Part shown: in pieces, positions 16,606 to 26,040 of the stretch | Position numbering within the stretch: the stretch's first letter is position 1 | Layout: each line of letters opens with the position of its first letter | Origin: Chitinophagaceae bacterium | GTDB taxonomy: Bacteria; Bacteroidota; Bacteroidia; Chitinophagales; Chitinophagaceae | Assembly: GCA_947374225.1 (NCBI GenBank) | Contig: CANCAY010000001.1 | Span: 1 to 48,840 of the forward strand | Direction: 5' to 3' | Length of the DNA stretch: 48,840 nucleotides | Made by a program: the position numbers and the translations under genes | The notes under the pieces: generated by a model | Told to the model about the DNA's origin: nothing | What the model saw: only the letters and a program-made list of their open reading frames with translations | Databases searched by the model: none

Positions 16606-17349
16606 ATGAGCCAATTCGCCCACGATAAAATAGTTCCATATAGCCAAAGTAATGCTGCAAAAAAGGAACAAGTTGCTAGCATGTTTGATTCTATTGCTAA
16701 AAAATATGACTTTTTGAACCGATTTTTAAGCCTAGGTATTGATCAAGGTTGGAGAAAAAAAGCAATCGCTTATTTAAGTGACAAAAAAATAAACCACCTT
16801 TTAGACATTGCAACGGGCACTGCCGATATGTCTTTAATGGCTTATAAGCAAATTCATCCGAGCAAAATAACTGGGATAGATATTTCAGAAGGTATGATGC
16901 AATATGGTCGCATTAAAATTGCACAAAAAAAATTAGCAGATACGATTACCTTATCGTTAGGAGACAGTACTGCCATTCCTTTTGAAGACAATACTTTCGA
17001 CGGTGCCATGGTGGCATTTGGAGTACGCAATTTTGCAGACCTTGAGAAAGGGCTTTCTGAAATTTATAGAGTTTTACAGCCTAATAGTAAACTAGTTGTA
17101 TTAGAATTTTCACAGCCAACTAGTATTTGGTTTAAACCCATTTATACCTTGTATATGAAATGGATTACGCCAACTATTGGAAAACTATTCTCTGGAAATA
17201 AGGACGCTTATGCTTACCTAAACGAGAGTGTGATTGCATTTCCCGAAGGCGCCAACTTTATAGCCGTATTTGAAAAAGCAGGATTTCAGCAAGTTAAACA
17301 ACAAAAATTAAGCCTAGGCATATGCAGTATTTACGTAGGAAGCAAATAG
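16606..17349 (+). CDS. ubiE: Demethylmenaquinone methyltransferase
   Basis: 247 residues from ATG at 16606 (MSQFAHDKIVPY). A start at 16564 would lie upstream of the -7 box. It is a SAM-dependent methyltransferase making menaquinone from demethylmenaquinone, the respiratory quinone of Bacteroidota. Motifs: VASMFDSIAKKYDFLNRFLS (family N-terminus), LLDIATGTADMS (SAM-binding motif I), FGVRNFADLEKGLSEIYRVL, LEFSQPTS. It is the first gene of a co-directional run with porT, whose start lies 28 bases inside ubiE; the ubiE-porT order is common in Bacteroidota. Confidence 0.95.
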   Translation: MSQFAHDKIVPYSQSNAAKKEQVASMFDSIAKKYDFLNRFLSLGIDQGWRKKAIAYLSDKKINHLLDIATGTADMSLMAYKQIHPSKITGIDISEGMMQYGRIKIAQKKLADTITLSLGDSTAIPFEDNTFDGAMVAFGVRNFADLEKGLSEIYRVLQPNSKLVVLEFSQPTSIWFKPIYTLYMKWITPTIGKLFSGNKDAYAYLNESVIAFPEGANFIAVFEKAGFQQVKQQKLSLGICSIYVGSK

Positions 17350-18098
17350 TATTTGGATTCATATTAGTTTGCCTTTGCTCTCAATTAAATGCGCAAAGAG
17401 GAGAAGTATTTCAACCCGACCATGAATATGAAAAATTTTGGATGGGCATTTCCGTTGGCGGCATAAAAAGCTTTTATGGCTATGATAGGAATAGAGCTTT
17501 TATTTCGAGATTCGTTCCTGCAAAGCAAGTTGACTCTATTTTTTACAATGCCACACCTATGTTCAACATGGGTCTTTCTGCTACTTTAAGAATAAAAGGA
17601 CGACTTTTACTAAGAGCTAACCCCATGTTACTTTTAGGTACACCCACTATTGCAAAGTATTATTTAAAAAATGATACTAATACTTATAAACTTTACGGCA
17701 ATTCAAGCATAATTCATCTTCCACTTGCCTTAAAATATGAATCACAACGTTATGACTTTTTTAATAATAGAGACATGATGCGTCATTATGTTTTTGTAGG
17801 CGGGAGATTTGATTACGATTTTAGCAATAGCACCGTCACAATTAATAATAGCAGCAATCCAGGCAAGGGTACTATCACCAAAACCATGCTAAATAAGATG
17901 GATATTGGTTATGAAATGGGATTGGGATTAAGTTTTATTCTTCGCTATGCAACCATTTCCCCTGAGATCAAATTTAGTTACGGAGCTTTTGATTTAAAGA
18001 AGCCAAGTACCATTAGTAACGGCGTTCCTGTTATCTTAAATAGTGTAGACAAAATAACAAGCAATTATATTTATTTCACTATTCATATTGAAAACTAA
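17322..18098 (+). CDS. porT: PorT/SprT-like outer-membrane beta-barrel protein of the type IX secretion system
   Basis: 258 residues. A signal peptide ends near LCSQLNAQ (residue 25). The rest alternates short hydrophobic strands and turns as in an 8-stranded OMP barrel (GISVGGIKSFYG, FNMGLSATLRI, GYEMGLGLSFILRYATISPEIKFSYGAF split across the C-half), ending in YFTIHIEN. The position directly behind ubiE, with a 28-base overlap, matches the conserved ubiE-porT neighbourhood. PorT is needed for type IX secretion and gliding in Bacteroidota. The primary sequence is weakly conserved, so context carries much of this call. The stop overlaps the pyrC ATG (TAATG). Confidence 0.78.
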   Translation: MQYLRRKQIVFGFILVCLCSQLNAQRGEVFQPDHEYEKFWMGISVGGIKSFYGYDRNRAFISRFVPAKQVDSIFYNATPMFNMGLSATLRIKGRLLLRANPMLLLGTPTIAKYYLKNDTNTYKLYGNSSIIHLPLALKYESQRYDFFNNRDMMRHYVFVGGRFDYDFSNSTVTINNSSNPGKGTITKTMLNKMDIGYEMGLGLSFILRYATISPEIKFSYGAFDLKKPSTISNGVPVILNSVDKITSNYIYFTIHIEN

Positions 18099-19444
18099 TG
18101 TTTATGAAAAGCTATTTAATACGAAATGCGCAAATTGTAAATGAAGGTAAAACACAAGTAAGTGATTTACTTATCAAAAATGGACGTATTGAAAAAATAG
18201 CAAACAATATAAGCGTTGATTATAAAGTAGAAGAAATAGACGCTACTGGACTTTTTTTATTACCAGGAGCTATTGACGACCAAGTGCATTTTAGAGAACC
18301 AGGTCTTACTCATAAAGCAAATATTTATACCGAAGCAAAAGCAGCAGTAGCAGGTGGCGTAACAAGTTTCATGGAAATGCCTAACACCAATCCTCCCGTA
18401 TTTACGCAAGAATTATTAGAAGCTAAATATACTATTGGCGCTCAGCATTCTTTAGCGAATTACTCATTTTTCATGGGTACTTCTCAAGAAAATCTAGAAG
18501 AAGTATTAAAAACCAATGACAAAAAGAATGAGGTTTGTGGTGTAAAAATATTTATGGGGTCCTCTACTGGAAATTTACTAGTCGACAACCCACTAATTTT
18601 AGAAAATATATTTAGCCGTTCTGAATTATTAATTGCCACGCACTGTGAAGAAGAAGCAATTATAAAAAGAAATAGAGCAGCACTAGAATCAGTAAAGAAA
18701 GTATTAGAACCGTCGGACCATCCTGTTATAAGAGACGAAGAAGCTTGCTTTGAGTCTTCCTTTAAAGCCATTCAATTAGCTAAAAAATTCGATGCGCGAT
18801 TACATATACTTCATATAAGTACTGCAAAAGAATTACAATTGTTTTCTAATTTAAGACCTTTAGCAGACAAAAGAATAACTGCCGAAGTTTGTGTGCATCA
18901 TTTACATTTTACGGCAAATGATTATGCATTATTGGGCAATCAGATTAAATGCAATCCAGCAATTAAAGCGCCAGAACACAGAAAAGCATTATGGGAAGGG
19001 CTATTAAATGATCAATTAGACGTTATTGCCACCGACCATGCACCACATACCTGGGAGGAAAAACAAGAAGACTATGCGCATGCACATGCAGGACTTCCAT
19101 TAGTGCAACATAGTGTACTCTTAATGTTGAAATATGTAAAGGAAGGGAAATTGAGTATGGAAAAAATGGTAGAAAAAATGAGCCATGCTGTTGCTATTTG
19201 TTTCCAAATTAAAGACCGAGGTTTTATTAGAGAAGGATATCATGCCGACCTAGTATTGGTAAAAGAAGCACCCTATACTATTACCAAAGAAAATATATTA
19301 TACAAATGCGGATGGAGTCCTTTGGAAGGCACTCAATTCCCCTATCAAATACAATCCACATTTGTAAATGGACAATTGGTTTATAACAATGGAGTTTTTG
19401 ATGAATCTCAAAATGGACATAGACTTCTATTTAATAGAGGATAA
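18098..19444 (+). CDS. pyrC: Dihydroorotase
   Basis: 448 residues. It closes carbamoyl-aspartate to dihydroorotate in pyrimidine synthesis, working between carbamoyl-phosphate synthase and pyrD, both represented in this window. It is an amidohydrolase TIM barrel of the class I type. Metal and substrate residues: GAIDDQVHFREPG (Q62, H64), carboxylated lysine K150 (GVKIFMGSSTG), H181 (ATHCEEE), H238 (HILHIST), D312 (ATDHAPH), and EMPNTNPP. The usual first metal histidine of the H-x-H pair is Gln62. I recall this as a normal feature of Bacteroidota dihydroorotases. The ATG overlaps the porT stop; a second ATG two codons on is possible. Confidence 0.94.
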   Translation: MFMKSYLIRNAQIVNEGKTQVSDLLIKNGRIEKIANNISVDYKVEEIDATGLFLLPGAIDDQVHFREPGLTHKANIYTEAKAAVAGGVTSFMEMPNTNPPVFTQELLEAKYTIGAQHSLANYSFFMGTSQENLEEVLKTNDKKNEVCGVKIFMGSSTGNLLVDNPLILENIFSRSELLIATHCEEEAIIKRNRAALESVKKVLEPSDHPVIRDEEACFESSFKAIQLAKKFDARLHILHISTAKELQLFSNLRPLADKRITAEVCVHHLHFTANDYALLGNQIKCNPAIKAPEHRKALWEGLLNDQLDVIATDHAPHTWEEKQEDYAHAHAGLPLVQHSVLLMLKYVKEGKLSMEKMVEKMSHAVAICFQIKDRGFIREGYHADLVLVKEAPYTITKENILYKCGWSPLEGTQFPYQIQSTFVNGQLVYNNGVFDESQNGHRLLFNRG

Positions 19445-19460
19445 GTATTAACTTAGGTTT

Positions 19461-20774
19461 ATGCAAGTAGATAAAATCACCCAGCAGGATATTGGCTTAT
19501 TTGACAACGAAGACAGTATTGGATTAGCTTCTCATCTTAATTTTTGTAAATCCAATGGAGGTAAATATATATTTGATAGTTATTTAAGTCATCCCCTATC
19601 TACTCTAACCGATATTGAAAACAGGCAATCAGCTATCGCTATATTCATTAAGCATTATGAGTTTGTAAATGCGATGAAAATCACCAATGGGACTGCACTA
19701 GTAATTGATAAATTTTTCGAGACCTCCTTTAAACATATTCCAGTACAAATTAGCAAGCCTGGGGCCTACTGGTATCAGTTTTGGGATAGATCCGACTATT
19801 CATTAATCGAATACTCTGTAGGTCATTTAAGCATTTTCATTCAACACCTAATGCAATGGGTGGCTGTGTTTGAAAAGGAAGAAACTAATAGTACTATTAA
19901 GAGTCTGGTTCAGCGAATTCATAAATATACAGACCATCCTAATTTAGCTATATTAAGAACCAATGAAAAAATAACAGACCCTCAGCAAATATTGCAATTG
20001 GGCTATTTCTTCATGTATCAATACAAACAAAACACTTTACAACTACTCCAATATTTTTACGAACTAGATGCGCATTTTAGCATGGCCACTGCGATTCAAA
20101 AATTTCAATTTGAATTCCCTACATGGATAAGCAGTCCTACACCCATTTTAAAAATAGACGCTGCAGCACATCCGTTAGTAGCAAATCCCATTAGCAATAA
20201 CTTAACACTTAGTCAAGATCATAATTTTTTGTTCTTAACCGGCGCCAATATGGCTGGCAAAAGCACTTTTATTAAAACGGTAGGTATTGTGATATACTTG
20301 GCACATGTTGGCATGGGCGCCCCTGCGAAAAAAATGGAGATGACGGTGATGGATGGACTTATTACTAATTTGACTATCGCTGACAATGTAGTAAAAGGGG
20401 AAAGTTATTTTTTCAATGAAGTACAAAGAATAAAAAATACAGTAGAAAGAATTAAAGATGGTAAAAAGTATTGTGTTTTAATCGACGAGCTTTTTAAAGG
20501 AACCAATATTCAAGATGCTATGAAATGTAGCATCAAAGTAATTGAAGGGCTTCAAAAATCAAGGTCAAGTTTATTTATATTATCTACCCATTTATATGAA
20601 ATAAGTGAAAGCCTTACAAAGTACGAGAACATTCAGTTTAGCTATTTTGAGACTCAGGTAAAACAAAAAGAATTGATATTTCATTATCAATTAAAAGAAG
20701 GCGTTAGTCAGGACCGAATTGGCTATTTGATACTAGAACGCGAAGGCGTTGTGGATCTATTAGAAAACTTATAG
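19461..20774 (+). CDS. MutS-family ATPase without mismatch-recognition domain
   Basis: 437 residues, about half the length of MutS. The C-terminal ABC-type ATPase is clear: Walker A TGANMAGKSTFIKT (260-273), the signature region around NVVKGESYFFNEVQRI, Walker B CVLIDELFKGTN, and STHLYE as the H-loop. The N-terminal 220 residues are helical, match only the core/lever part, and lack the Phe-x-Glu mismatch-reading domain. Bacteroidota carry several such short MutS relatives of unknown role; it should not be called the mismatch-repair MutS. It lies 16 bases after pyrC and before comM on the same strand. Confidence 0.85.
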   Translation: MQVDKITQQDIGLFDNEDSIGLASHLNFCKSNGGKYIFDSYLSHPLSTLTDIENRQSAIAIFIKHYEFVNAMKITNGTALVIDKFFETSFKHIPVQISKPGAYWYQFWDRSDYSLIEYSVGHLSIFIQHLMQWVAVFEKEETNSTIKSLVQRIHKYTDHPNLAILRTNEKITDPQQILQLGYFFMYQYKQNTLQLLQYFYELDAHFSMATAIQKFQFEFPTWISSPTPILKIDAAAHPLVANPISNNLTLSQDHNFLFLTGANMAGKSTFIKTVGIVIYLAHVGMGAPAKKMEMTVMDGLITNLTIADNVVKGESYFFNEVQRIKNTVERIKDGKKYCVLIDELFKGTNIQDAMKCSIKVIEGLQKSRSSLFILSTHLYEISESLTKYENIQFSYFETQVKQKELIFHYQLKEGVSQDRIGYLILEREGVVDLLENL

Positions 20775-20789
20775 CGTATAAATACGCTA
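20772..20789. repeat. Perfect 18-base palindrome after the MutS-like gene
   Basis: TAGCGTATAAATACGCTA starts at the stop codon itself. It has no T run, so it is a poor terminator; it might be a weak pause hairpin or a protein-binding site ahead of comM. Confidence 0.45.
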
Positions 20790-20826
20790 ATTCTGATTAT
20801 TATTCCCCACTATATTTCAAGCAAAA

Positions 20827-22425
20827 ATGCTTGTAAAAACAAAAGGGTCTGCATTGGTAGGCATTGACGCCATCACCATTACCATTGAAGTAAATGTAAG
20901 TATGGGTCAAGGGTATAGTGTTGTGGGACTGCCCGACAGTGCTGTAAAAGAAAGTTTACACAGAACGGAAAGTGCTATTAAAGCAAACGGATTTCAGATG
21001 CCCAGAACAAAAGTATTGGTGAACCTATCTCCTGCCCATTTAAAAAAAACAGGCGCTGCTTTTGACCTTCCTATAACAATCGGAGTATTAGCTGCATCAG
21101 AGCAATTACAAAATAAGTTACCAATCGAAGACTATATTATAATGGGAGAATTAGGTTTAGACGGAACAATTTATCCTATTAGAGGTGTTCTAGCAATGAC
21201 AATTCAAGCTAAGATAGAAGGCTACAAGGGTATAATTGTCCCTAAATCAAATGCCGCAGAAGCAGCGATGGTAAATGCTATATCGATATTTAGTTTTGAA
21301 AATTTATCTGAAGTAGTTTCTTTCTTGAGAAATCCGGAGGACTATGCCATCTCATCCAATAGCTATACAATAAGCTCCAATAAAACTGTAAGGCCAGACA
21401 ATATTGAATCCCATTTCAGTGCAACGCTATCTGATATTGCACCCCTGTTTTCTGATATTAAAGGACAGTTTCAGGCCAAGAGAGCATTGGAAATTGCAAG
21501 TGCTGGAAACCATAATATGATTATGGTTGGACCACCTGGAGCGGGAAAGTCAATGCTAGCCAAGAGTATCCTGTCTATTCTTCCTTCTTTAAGTCCAGAT
21601 GAAGCTTTAGAGACCAGTAAAATTTATAGTATTATAGGAAAACTAAATAAACAAAATGAACTTATTACAGCAAGACCTTTCAGGCAGCCACATCATTCTT
21701 TGACAACAATCGCATTAATTGGAGGTGGTTCCATTCCACATCCAGGTGAAATTTCCTTAGCGCATAATGGTGTTTTGTTTTTAGATGAACTTCCTGAATT
21801 CAATAGAGCCACTATTGAGGTTTTACGACAACCCATGGAAGAAGGCATTGTAAATATTGCAAGGGCAAATTCCACCTTGCAATTTCCCGCGCGTTTTATG
21901 CTCATTGCCGCTATGAACCCTTGCCCCTGTGGCTATTTCAATCATCCACAAAAAGATTGCTCTTGTAGCCCTACAGCTATTCAGCGGTATATGCATCGCA
22001 TATCGGGGCCATTATTAGACAGGATTGACTTACAAGTGGAAGTGGTTCCAGTATCCTATGAAGCCCTTAGGAATAAGAAGGAAGAAGTTGTACAAATTAC
22101 TGTCAGCGAAACCTTAGAAAAGATAGAAAAAGCCAGGAGCATTCAACTACAAAGATTTCAAAAAGAACCAGGTATTTACACCAATTCACAAATGCAAAGC
22201 AGACATTTGAAATCTTACTGTACCATTAGTATTGAAGGAGAAGCCCTTTTAAAAAACGCTATGGAACAGTTTCAACTAAGTGCGCGCGCATTTGACCGTA
22301 TTTTAAAAGTAAGTAGAACTATTGCCGACTTAGCTAATGTAGAATTCATACAGGAAGCACATGTTAGTGAAGCCATACAATATCGTAATCTAGACAGGTC
22401 AAGTTGGGGGCAATATAAATGCTAA
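20827..22425 (+). CDS. comM: YifB/ComM-type AAA+ ATPase (Mg-chelatase-like)
   Basis: 532 residues. An N-terminal Lon-protease-like fold (about 1-170, GYSVVGLPDSAVKES, KVLVNLSPAHLKKTGAAFDLPI) is followed by an AAA+ module with Walker A VGPPGAGKSMLAKS (about 235-248), Walker B LFLDELPEF, and a C-terminal Mg_chelatase domain with the cysteine cluster NPCPCGYFNHPQKDCSC. ComM is a branch-migration helicase that helps integrate transforming DNA. A TATATTTC box, one mismatch from the -7 consensus, lies 8 bases before the ATG. The gene ends 8 bases from the convergent CoA-binding protein gene. Confidence 0.93.
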   Translation: MLVKTKGSALVGIDAITITIEVNVSMGQGYSVVGLPDSAVKESLHRTESAIKANGFQMPRTKVLVNLSPAHLKKTGAAFDLPITIGVLAASEQLQNKLPIEDYIIMGELGLDGTIYPIRGVLAMTIQAKIEGYKGIIVPKSNAAEAAMVNAISIFSFENLSEVVSFLRNPEDYAISSNSYTISSNKTVRPDNIESHFSATLSDIAPLFSDIKGQFQAKRALEIASAGNHNMIMVGPPGAGKSMLAKSILSILPSLSPDEALETSKIYSIIGKLNKQNELITARPFRQPHHSLTTIALIGGGSIPHPGEISLAHNGVLFLDELPEFNRATIEVLRQPMEEGIVNIARANSTLQFPARFMLIAAMNPCPCGYFNHPQKDCSCSPTAIQRYMHRISGPLLDRIDLQVEVVPVSYEALRNKKEEVVQITVSETLEKIEKARSIQLQRFQKEPGIYTNSQMQSRHLKSYCTISIEGEALLKNAMEQFQLSARAFDRILKVSRTIADLANVEFIQEAHVSEAIQYRNLDRSSWGQYKC

Positions 22426-22433
22426 TAAGCAAT

Positions 22434-22799
22434 CTAGTATTGTCCCGTTTTTAATAATACTAGCGTACAGGCTTCCATAGTTTGAATCCCTTTTTCTTTT
22501 GCAAGTTGCTCTAATTCAGGGTTTTCTGTTCCAGGATTAAAAATGATACGTCTTGGAGAAAGTGATAATATGGAGTCATAATAAGCTTTCTGACCCGCCG
22601 GCCCTACATATAAAGTCACTGTATCTATACTCCCTTTACTTGGCCAATCTAATAAAATTGGCAAGTCATTTATATATCCGTTTTTAATTCCAAGAGGATA
22701 AACAGCATATCCTTTTTCCTGAAGTAAGGAAGTGGCTAAGAAGCTATAGCGCTCTGGGTTTGGTGAAGCACCTAAAACAAGGGTAGTTGAATTTTGCAT
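22434..22799 (-). CDS. CoA-binding domain protein (YccU-like)
   Basis: 121 residues, a single small Rossmann domain of the CoA_binding_2 type. The N-terminus TLVLGASPNPERYSFLA carries the G-A-S-x-x-P-x-R-x-S nucleotide-binding loop. The middle has a YPLGIKNGYINDLPIL segment and the C-terminus FNPGTENPELEQLAKEKGI resembles the helix-strand end of succinyl-CoA synthetase-type domains. The role of these free-standing domains is poorly known. There are 106 bases to the divergent histone-like gene. Confidence 0.85.
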   Translation of the reverse strand: MQNSTTLVLGASPNPERYSFLATSLLQEKGYAVYPLGIKNGYINDLPILLDWPSKGSIDTVTLYVGPAGQKAYYDSILSLSPRRIIFNPGTENPELEQLAKEKGIQTMEACTLVLLKTGQY

Positions 22800-22905
22800 T
22801 TTACAAAACTATTATTAAAAAAATAAATTGATTTTATTTTGTTACAATAAAACGATGTAATTTTATAAAAATCAAGTTTACTAATTAATTTAAAAATAAC
22901 CCATT

Positions 22906-23523
22906 ATGGCTAAGTCAAGTAAGAAAAAAGCAGCACCTGCTAAGAAAGTTGTTGCTAAGAAAGCAACCGCTCCAAAGAAGAAAGTTGCCGCTAAAAAAGC
23001 AGTAGCAAAAAAAGCACCTGCTAAGAAAGTGGTTGCTAAAAAAGCAACTGCTCCTAAGAAAAAAGTTGCAGCTAAAAAAGCTGTAGCAAAAAAAGCACCT
23101 GCTAAGAAAGTTGTTGCTAAAAAAGCAACTGCTCCTAAAAAGAAAGTTGCAGCTAAGAAAGCAGTAGCAAAAAAAGCAACTGCTAAGAAAGTTGTTGCTA
23201 AAAAAGCAACTGCTCCTAAGAAAAAAGTTGCAGCTAAAAAAGCAGTAGCAAAAAAAGCACCTGCTAAGAAAGTAGTAGCTAAAAAAGCAACTGCTCCTAA
23301 AAAGAAAGTTGCCTCTAAAAAAGTTGTTGCTAAAAAAGCAGCACCTGCTAAGAAAGTAGTAGCTCCAGTTAAAATTGTTGTTGCTAAAAAAGCAGCACCT
23401 AAGAAAAAAGTAGCTCCTAAGAAAGCAGTACCAGCGCCAACTCCAGCTCCTGTTGAAGTGGTAGCAGTACCTCAAACTTTATTCACTGAGCCAACAACTA
23501 CAGAAAGCAATCCAACTGCTTAA
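22906..23523 (+). CDS. Histone H1-like lysine/alanine-rich repeat protein
   Basis: 205 residues, extremely rich in Lys, Ala and Val. After MAKSSKKKA it holds five tandem copies of a 27-residue unit (first half [17 protein letters not shown], second half [10 protein letters not shown]), residues 10-144. A degenerate sixth region and a Pro-rich, uncharged-to-acidic tail ([21 protein letters not shown]) follow. It resembles bacterial H1-type proteins such as HctB and AlgP, which bind and condense DNA through their cationic tails. There is no globular domain, so alignment is by composition only. It has its own terminator and appears to be a single-gene unit. Confidence 0.85.
   Translation: MAKSSKKKAAPAKKVVAKKATAPKKKVAAKKAVAKKAPAKKVVAKKATAPKKKVAAKKAVAKKAPAKKVVAKKATAPKKKVAAKKAVAKKATAKKVVAKKATAPKKKVAAKKAVAKKAPAKKVVAKKATAPKKKVASKKVVAKKAAPAKKVVAPVKIVVAKKAAPKKKVAPKKAVPAPTPAPVEVVAVPQTLFTEPTTTESNPTA
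22933..23337 (+). repeat. Five tandem 81-bp coding repeats
   Basis: Each 81-base unit encodes the 27-residue KKA-rich module of the histone-like protein. Copies differ mainly at third positions (AAA/AAG, GCT/GCA/GCC), so the protein is held more constant than the DNA. Confidence 0.85.
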
Positions 23524-23541
23524 TTAAAATAACTCAAGATA

Positions 23542-23582
23542 AAATCCCGCTCACTCTAATAAAGTAAAGCGGGATTTTTTTT
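23542..23582 (+). terminator. Rho-independent terminator after the histone-like gene
   Basis: AAATCCCGCT (23542-23551) pairs with AGCGGGATTT (23568-23577) across a 16-base loop, followed by T to 23582. It ends 16 bases before the next gene. Confidence 0.85.
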
Positions 23583-23598
23583 ATTTAAATTCTTTTTT

Positions 23599-26022
23599 AT
23601 GCGTAAATTTCTTCTCCTTTTATTATTGCCTTTTTCATTGCAAGCACAAAATGCAACTATTGCAGAAAAGACAAAAAACATGGAATACCATAGCGGCTAT
23701 TTCAATTATTGGATAGACAATGCACAGGGCAAAATTTATATTGCTATTGATAAACTAAACAGCCCATTCTTATATGTAAATTCATTACCTGCAGGACTTG
23801 GATCTAATGACATTGGCTTGGATAGAGGTCAGATTGGTGACAGTCGTATTGTTTCATTTAATCGTGTAGGTAAAAAAATATTAATGGTTCAACCTAATTT
23901 CGATTTTCGTGCAATTAGTAATGACCCAAGAGAACAGAAAGCGGTAAACGAATCATTTGCTCAGTCTATTCTATTTAGTTTTCCAGTAGAAGCTGAAGAA
24001 ATAAACCCAGCTGACCATGCTGCCAACACCGTCTTAATTGACGCCACCCCCTTTTTACTAAGAGATGCGCACGGAGTTGTGGATAGAATTAAAAGATTAA
24101 AACAAGGGACTTACACCTTAAATGAGGGCAGGTCTGCAATTTATACCGCTAACACAAAAAACTTTCCTAAAAATAGTGAGTTTGAAGCAACCTTAACTTT
24201 TGTAGGAGGGGCTGATGCTGGTCGTTTTATTCAAACCATTGCACCTTCAACGGAAGCATTGACGGTTAGAATGCACCATAGCTTTGTGGCATTACCTGAT
24301 AATAATTACACACCAAGACCTTATGATGTAAGAAGTGGCTATTTTGGAATTAGCTTTTTTGACTACGGTTCCGATATTGGAGACCCTATTCAGAAAATGT
24401 ATATTAGTAGACATAGATTAAATAAAATAGATCCAACTGCAGCAGTAAGCGAAGCAGTTGAACCTATTATATACTATTTAGACAATGGTACACCAGAGCC
24501 TATTCGTACTGCTTTATTAGAAGGCGCAAAATGGTGGAATCAAGCTTATGAAGCTGCTGGTTATAAAAATGCATTTCAAGTAAAAGTGTTACCCGATTCT
24601 GCAGATCCAATGGACATTCGTTATAATATGATTAACTGGGTACATCGTTCAACAAGAGGTTGGAGTTATGGTTCTTCTATAACTGACCCAAGAACAGGTG
24701 AAATTATTAAAGGTCAAGTTACTTTAGGGTCATTAAGAGTAAGACAGGACTATTTAATATTTACCGCTTTACTTTCTCCTTATATTAACGGAAAGCCCGT
24801 TACGGATAAAATGAAAACAGCGGCATTGCACCGTCTAAGACAATTAGCTGCACATGAAGTTGGACATACTTTAGGATTACAACATAACTATGCGTCAAGT
24901 TTTAACGACCGTGCTTCTGTAATGGACTACCCGCATCCAAATGTTTTTGTAAATGATAAAGGAGAAGTTGATTTTTCTAAAATTTACACGGACGAAATAG
25001 GTGCATGGGACAAACGTGCTATCACTTACGGTTATCAAGATTTCCCAAAAGGAACCAATGAGGCGACTGCTTTAAATACTTTATTAGAAGAGAATTCTAA
25101 AAATGGATTATTATTTATTGCCGATGCGGATGCAAGAGCCGCTAGTGGGTTCCATCCTTATGCGCATTTATGGGATAATAATGGAGACGCTGTAGCAGGA
25201 TTACAACAAGTGATTGGGGTAAGGAAAAAATCAATTGAGCAGTTTAGTGAAAATGCAGTTCCTAATGGCACACCACTAACAAAATTAGAAGACGTATTAG
25301 TACCATTGTATAATTACCATAGATATCAATATGAAGCGGTCACTAAATTAATTGGTGGTATTAACTACAATTATAGTGTAAGAGGTGACGCTAATCAAAT
25401 TAAGCCTACCATTCTTGCAAATGCAATTCAACAAAGAGCATTGGATGCTGCTGTAAGTTGTTTGTCTCCTAACACCCTTACTATTCCTGAAAATATTTTA
25501 GCACTAATTCCTCCACGTCCACCAATGTATTATGGTGTAGGAGAATTATTTGACAAAAGAACAGGAATGAGCTTTGATGCACTAAGTGCAGCAGAAGCAT
25601 TGGCTGATTTTGAATTAGGATTTTTGTTTAATACAGAAAGAGCAAACCGTTTAGTACAAAATAAAGCAAGAGCTAATACCATTGGATTTGACAATGTATT
25701 AGACGCGGTGTTACAAAACACTTGGTATGCTAAAACGCCTACAGGCCTAGCTGGTGCTGTGCATGCGCAAACGCAACAACAAACACTAACCTGGTTAATA
25801 GGGTTAAGTCAAAGTACAGAAGCCACTTATGAAGTGCGTGGCATTTGTCATGACCGTCTACAGTCTTTAAAAACAAAATTAGAAGCATTCGCTAAAACTG
25901 ATATAGCACATAAAGCACATTATCAATTTGCTATTGAAAGAATTAAAAACCCTGGCACGGTAATTTTACCAAAGCCAGTAGTGATTCCTCCAGGTGCACC
26001 AATCGGTTGCGATTTGGATTAA
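23599..26022 (+). CDS. Exported zinc-dependent metalloprotease (DUF5117/DUF5118 type)
   Basis: 807 residues with a signal peptide ending near LPFSLQAQ (residue 17). The metzincin zinc motif HEVGHTLGLQHNY starts at H419; H419, H423 and H429 bind zinc and E420 is the base. SVMDYPHPNVF supplies the Met-turn about 20 residues later. Upstream beta-rich segments (residues 20-230) fit the DUF5117/DUF5118 domains usual in these large Bacteroidota and Actinobacteria proteases. A helical C-domain follows to the end (PPGAPIGCDLD). The substrate is unknown. It is followed by a terminator and is transcribed alone. Confidence 0.9.
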   Translation: MRKFLLLLLLPFSLQAQNATIAEKTKNMEYHSGYFNYWIDNAQGKIYIAIDKLNSPFLYVNSLPAGLGSNDIGLDRGQIGDSRIVSFNRVGKKILMVQPNFDFRAISNDPREQKAVNESFAQSILFSFPVEAEEINPADHAANTVLIDATPFLLRDAHGVVDRIKRLKQGTYTLNEGRSAIYTANTKNFPKNSEFEATLTFVGGADAGRFIQTIAPSTEALTVRMHHSFVALPDNNYTPRPYDVRSGYFGISFFDYGSDIGDPIQKMYISRHRLNKIDPTAAVSEAVEPIIYYLDNGTPEPIRTALLEGAKWWNQAYEAAGYKNAFQVKVLPDSADPMDIRYNMINWVHRSTRGWSYGSSITDPRTGEIIKGQVTLGSLRVRQDYLIFTALLSPYINGKPVTDKMKTAALHRLRQLAAHEVGHTLGLQHNYASSFNDRASVMDYPHPNVFVNDKGEVDFSKIYTDEIGAWDKRAITYGYQDFPKGTNEATALNTLLEENSKNGLLFIADADARAASGFHPYAHLWDNNGDAVAGLQQVIGVRKKSIEQFSENAVPNGTPLTKLEDVLVPLYNYHRYQYEAVTKLIGGINYNYSVRGDANQIKPTILANAIQQRALDAAVSCLSPNTLTIPENILALIPPRPPMYYGVGELFDKRTGMSFDALSAAEALADFELGFLFNTERANRLVQNKARANTIGFDNVLDAVLQNTWYAKTPTGLAGAVHAQTQQQTLTWLIGLSQSTEATYEVRGICHDRLQSLKTKLEAFAKTDIAHKAHYQFAIERIKNPGTVILPKPVVIPPGAPIGCDLD

Positions 26023-26040
26023 GTAATTAATGAAAAAGAA

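Noticed and set aside
22933..23337. CRISPR-like repeat array
   Set aside because: The repeats are contiguous 81-base coding units without spacers and keep one reading frame.
22915..23475. Open 186-codon frame opposite the histone-like gene, rich in Cys, Phe and Ser
   Set aside because: It is the mirror of the AAA/GCT-rich repeat on the other strand; its composition is dictated by the repeat and it has no start signal or homology I can recognise.
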